Positions 62,350 through 64,000 of a stretch of DNA of 64,000 nucleotides are shown here, piece by piece. The position numbers were made by a program, and so were the translations under genes. The DNA is from Pseudobutyrivibrio sp. (GTDB lineage Bacteria > Bacillota > Clostridia > Lachnospirales > Lachnospiraceae), in the NCBI GenBank assembly GCA_024697025.1, contig JAILGH010000106.1:1-64000 (forward strand), given 5' to 3'. Positions within the stretch are counted from its first letter, which is position 1. Every line of letters starts with the position of its first letter. The notes under the pieces are model-generated. The model was given only the letters and a program-made list of their open reading frames with translations. It made no database searches and was not told where the DNA came from.

Positions 62350-63843
62350 TTACTCACTTTTCTTAATGAAATCTTTTGGAAGATATAAAATAGTCTCAGT
62401 TCCTTTATTTTTTCCTTCTGATATAATATCAAGAACCTCATCCCTTTCATAGAAAATATTTAACCTTTCTATGCAATTATTTAGTCCAATTCCATTGGAA
62501 CCTGACTTTTTAGGGTCACTTTTATAGCTTCCATTTAAAACTTCATCTATAGTTTCCTGAGACATTCCTATTCCATTGTCTTTTATACTTACGCAAATAT
62601 ATTCTCCAAGTTCATATACGGCCAATTCTATCTTTTTGGTCCAATCTATGTTCCTTAAACCTGAGTTGATACTATTCTCAACTATCGGCTGCAAAATCAT
62701 ACTTGGGATTTTCACCTCCAACAGGCTTTCATCGATTTCTTTTTTAAATTGTATTTCTCCGGCAAAACGAACATTCAATATGTAGATATAAATATCAACC
62801 AACTGAATCTCATCTTTTAGAGTAACAACATCCTTATTTTTTTGGATATTGTATCTGAAGAAGTCTGCTACACGCTGAATGTAATTGCTGGTTCTGTCTG
62901 CCCCTTCCATCATGGCAAGTTGTGCACCAGCATTTAATGTATTAAATAAAAAATGGGGATTAATCTGGGATTGCAGATATTTAAGTTCCGCATCCTTAAT
63001 ATGGTTCTCCATAATAAGCTCATTTTCTCTAAGCTTACGTTCAACCTCCATAGATTCTGTAAGTTTTGCAATATACTCCCTTAAAGAAACTACCATTTTA
63101 TTAAAAGCTTTTGTAACAACACCAACTTCATCATTATTCTTTACAGACAAAAGCGGAACATTGAAATCCCCCATTGATACACTGTTTGCTGCAGTTGCAA
63201 GCTTAACTAAAGGATTAGTAATTGTAGCTGCTATTAAAACAACAAAAAGCACATTGGCAAATCCAATAACCACAAGGGTTAAAATGTTAAGCTGCTCTAA
63301 TGTCTGTAATGCCGACATCATTGCACCGTAGGATTTAGAGTTATTAATAAACTGCTGATTATTAAGTCTAACAATTGTTGCATCAATATATCCGTAGGTT
63401 CTGGTTGCCTCTTCATAGATACTTTTATATTTTTCAACATTACCGCCTCTTTTACTTTCCACAGCCTGATTAACAAGCTCCAGATAGTTAACCGACATTC
63501 TCTTAATATTTCTTTCCATTACACGATTTTCATTATCATCATTGTTGTCATCAATGTCTGATAATAAATTCATGTATTCCTGCTCTTTAATATAATATTG
63601 TTCCAAAGCATCACTGGTTTTGGTATTAAGATATCCCTCAGTGGCACTTTGTAAAGCCTCAAGTCCTATGCTAAGTTCATTTAATGAATTGTTACTTTCA
63701 TAAATTACATCCAATGAATTCAGCATCCTGGTAGTGCCTGTATACAAAATCATGTTTACCAGCAAAAGAAGGATTGTAGGCAGGCAAAAATAAATAATCA
63801 TTTTTTTACGAATGGAAATGGATTTAAATATATCTCTACTCAT
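62350..63843 (-). CDS. Sensor histidine kinase (LytS/YesM type)
   Basis: 497 residues from MSRDIFKS, preceded by AGGAGGTGG; the track starts eight codons earlier. Two membrane helices enclose an extracytoplasmic helical domain (about residues 35-190), followed by HAMP (TNPLVKLATAANSVSMGDF), the His_kinase motif LQSQINPHFLFNTLN with the phosphorylated histidine near residue 300, and the ATPase part VENSINSGLRN ... DNGIGM. Its start overlaps the stop of an upstream sugar-binding-type gene, so the two are coupled and may act as one sensor. Confidence 0.94.
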   Translation of the reverse strand: MSRDIFKSISIRKKMIIYFCLPTILLLLVNMILYTGTTRMLNSLDVIYESNNSLNELSIGLEALQSATEGYLNTKTSDALEQYYIKEQEYMNLLSDIDDNNDDNENRVMERNIKRMSVNYLELVNQAVESKRGGNVEKYKSIYEEATRTYGYIDATIVRLNNQQFINNSKSYGAMMSALQTLEQLNILTLVVIGFANVLFVVLIAATITNPLVKLATAANSVSMGDFNVPLLSVKNNDEVGVVTKAFNKMVVSLREYIAKLTESMEVERKLRENELIMENHIKDAELKYLQSQINPHFLFNTLNAGAQLAMMEGADRTSNYIQRVADFFRYNIQKNKDVVTLKDEIQLVDIYIYILNVRFAGEIQFKKEIDESLLEVKIPSMILQPIVENSINSGLRNIDWTKKIELAVYELGEYICVSIKDNGIGMSQETIDEVLNGSYKSDPKKSGSNGIGLNNCIERLNIFYERDEVLDIISEGKNKGTETILYLPKDFIKKSE

Positions 63844-64000
63844 CTTCCACCTCCTGTAAAAATTCATCTACATTAGATTCATCTATTATATTTGCCTCAA
63901 CACTTATGTAATCAGAAACATAGCCATTATCTCTGTATTCAATAAAGGCCTTTGCAGCTTCCTCTCCTAATTTTTCAGAATCAACATAAACGCTACCAAT
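63836..64000 (-). CDS. Sugar-binding-type protein, 3' end only (cut by window edge)
   Basis: Open frame of 54 codons to the stop TAG, missing from the track: IGSVYVDSEKLGEEAAKAFIEYRDN ... FLQEVEDE. The SVYVDSEKLGEEAAKAF pattern is the C-terminal lobe of LacI/periplasmic-binding-type proteins. It overlaps the kinase start by eight bases. By position it corresponds to XylFII-type extracellular sensors that modulate LytS kinases in clostridia. The identity of the complete protein lies outside the window. Confidence 0.65.
   Translation of the reverse strand: MGSVYVDSEKLGEEAAKAFIEYRDNGYVSDYISVEANIIDESNVDEFLQEVEDE

Overview
The window is an AT-rich, low-GC Firmicutes chromosome segment with strong Shine-Dalgarno sites and almost all genes on the minus strand. 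The gene content fits a rumen or gut Lachnospiraceae of the Butyrivibrio/Pseudobutyrivibrio type (inference): a purEMND cluster, a DUF4250 gene, a LytS/YesM-YesN sugar sensor beside a ChvE/XylF-type ABC importer, a clostridial arabinose pathway with an FGGY ribulokinase, and an F-type ATP synthase. I see no CRISPR array, no insertion sequence and no prophage; this is core genome with small accessory pieces.

Layout. 0-6.5 kb: an HTH/DUF3169/CPBP-protease operon behind three phased operators, an orphan flagellin N-methylase, an untracked DUF4250 gene, a second CPBP protease, a histidine phosphatase and lrgAB. 6.5-13.4 kb: nucleotide biosynthesis (purE-purM-purN-purD, pyrE) with a long M29 aminopeptidase and a small membrane protein. 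13.5-21.8 kb: a 2327-residue secreted PHP-domain surface protein with a structured leader, followed by a YibE/F membrane protein. 21.8-26.7 kb: nth, a lipoprotein, an orphan 187-residue protein, a 70-residue protein, an AI-2E-family transporter and an Rpn-type nuclease. 26.7-30.7 kb: a MacAB-like efflux operon led by an HTH gene and two overlapping mini-ORFs. 30.8-32.2 kb: an orphan sugar-binding lipoprotein, a 31-residue peptide gene and tRNA-Leu(UAG).

32.3-39 kb: the ATP synthase operon atpB-E-F-(HA)-G-D-C, in which delta and alpha are one 671-residue polypeptide and a roughly 155-bp near-palindrome lies between atpB and atpE. 39-44.7 kb: a diguanylate cyclase, a half-size AI-2E protein, guanine deaminase with a free-standing Dak1_2-like protein, a 51-residue membrane peptide paired with a voltage-gated K+ channel, and an amidase-fold protein lacking two zinc ligands. 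44.8-47.8 kb: a CsoR-controlled copper ATPase with a CopZ-like C-terminal domain that has its own internal ribosome site.

47.8-64 kb is a pentose island. araA, a transaldolase, an FGGY ribulokinase, araD and an MBL-fold hydrolase convert L-arabinose to pentose-phosphate intermediates. Next to them lies a monosaccharide ABC importer (two binding lipoproteins, one dual ATPase, two tandem permeases). Upstream of it, and probably controlling it, are a sensor kinase, an AraC-type response regulator and, cut by the window edge, a third sugar-binding-type protein. The arrangement resembles the XylFII-LytS-YesN sensing system of clostridia. Starts were moved from the ORF track where a Shine-Dalgarno site or promoter decided them.
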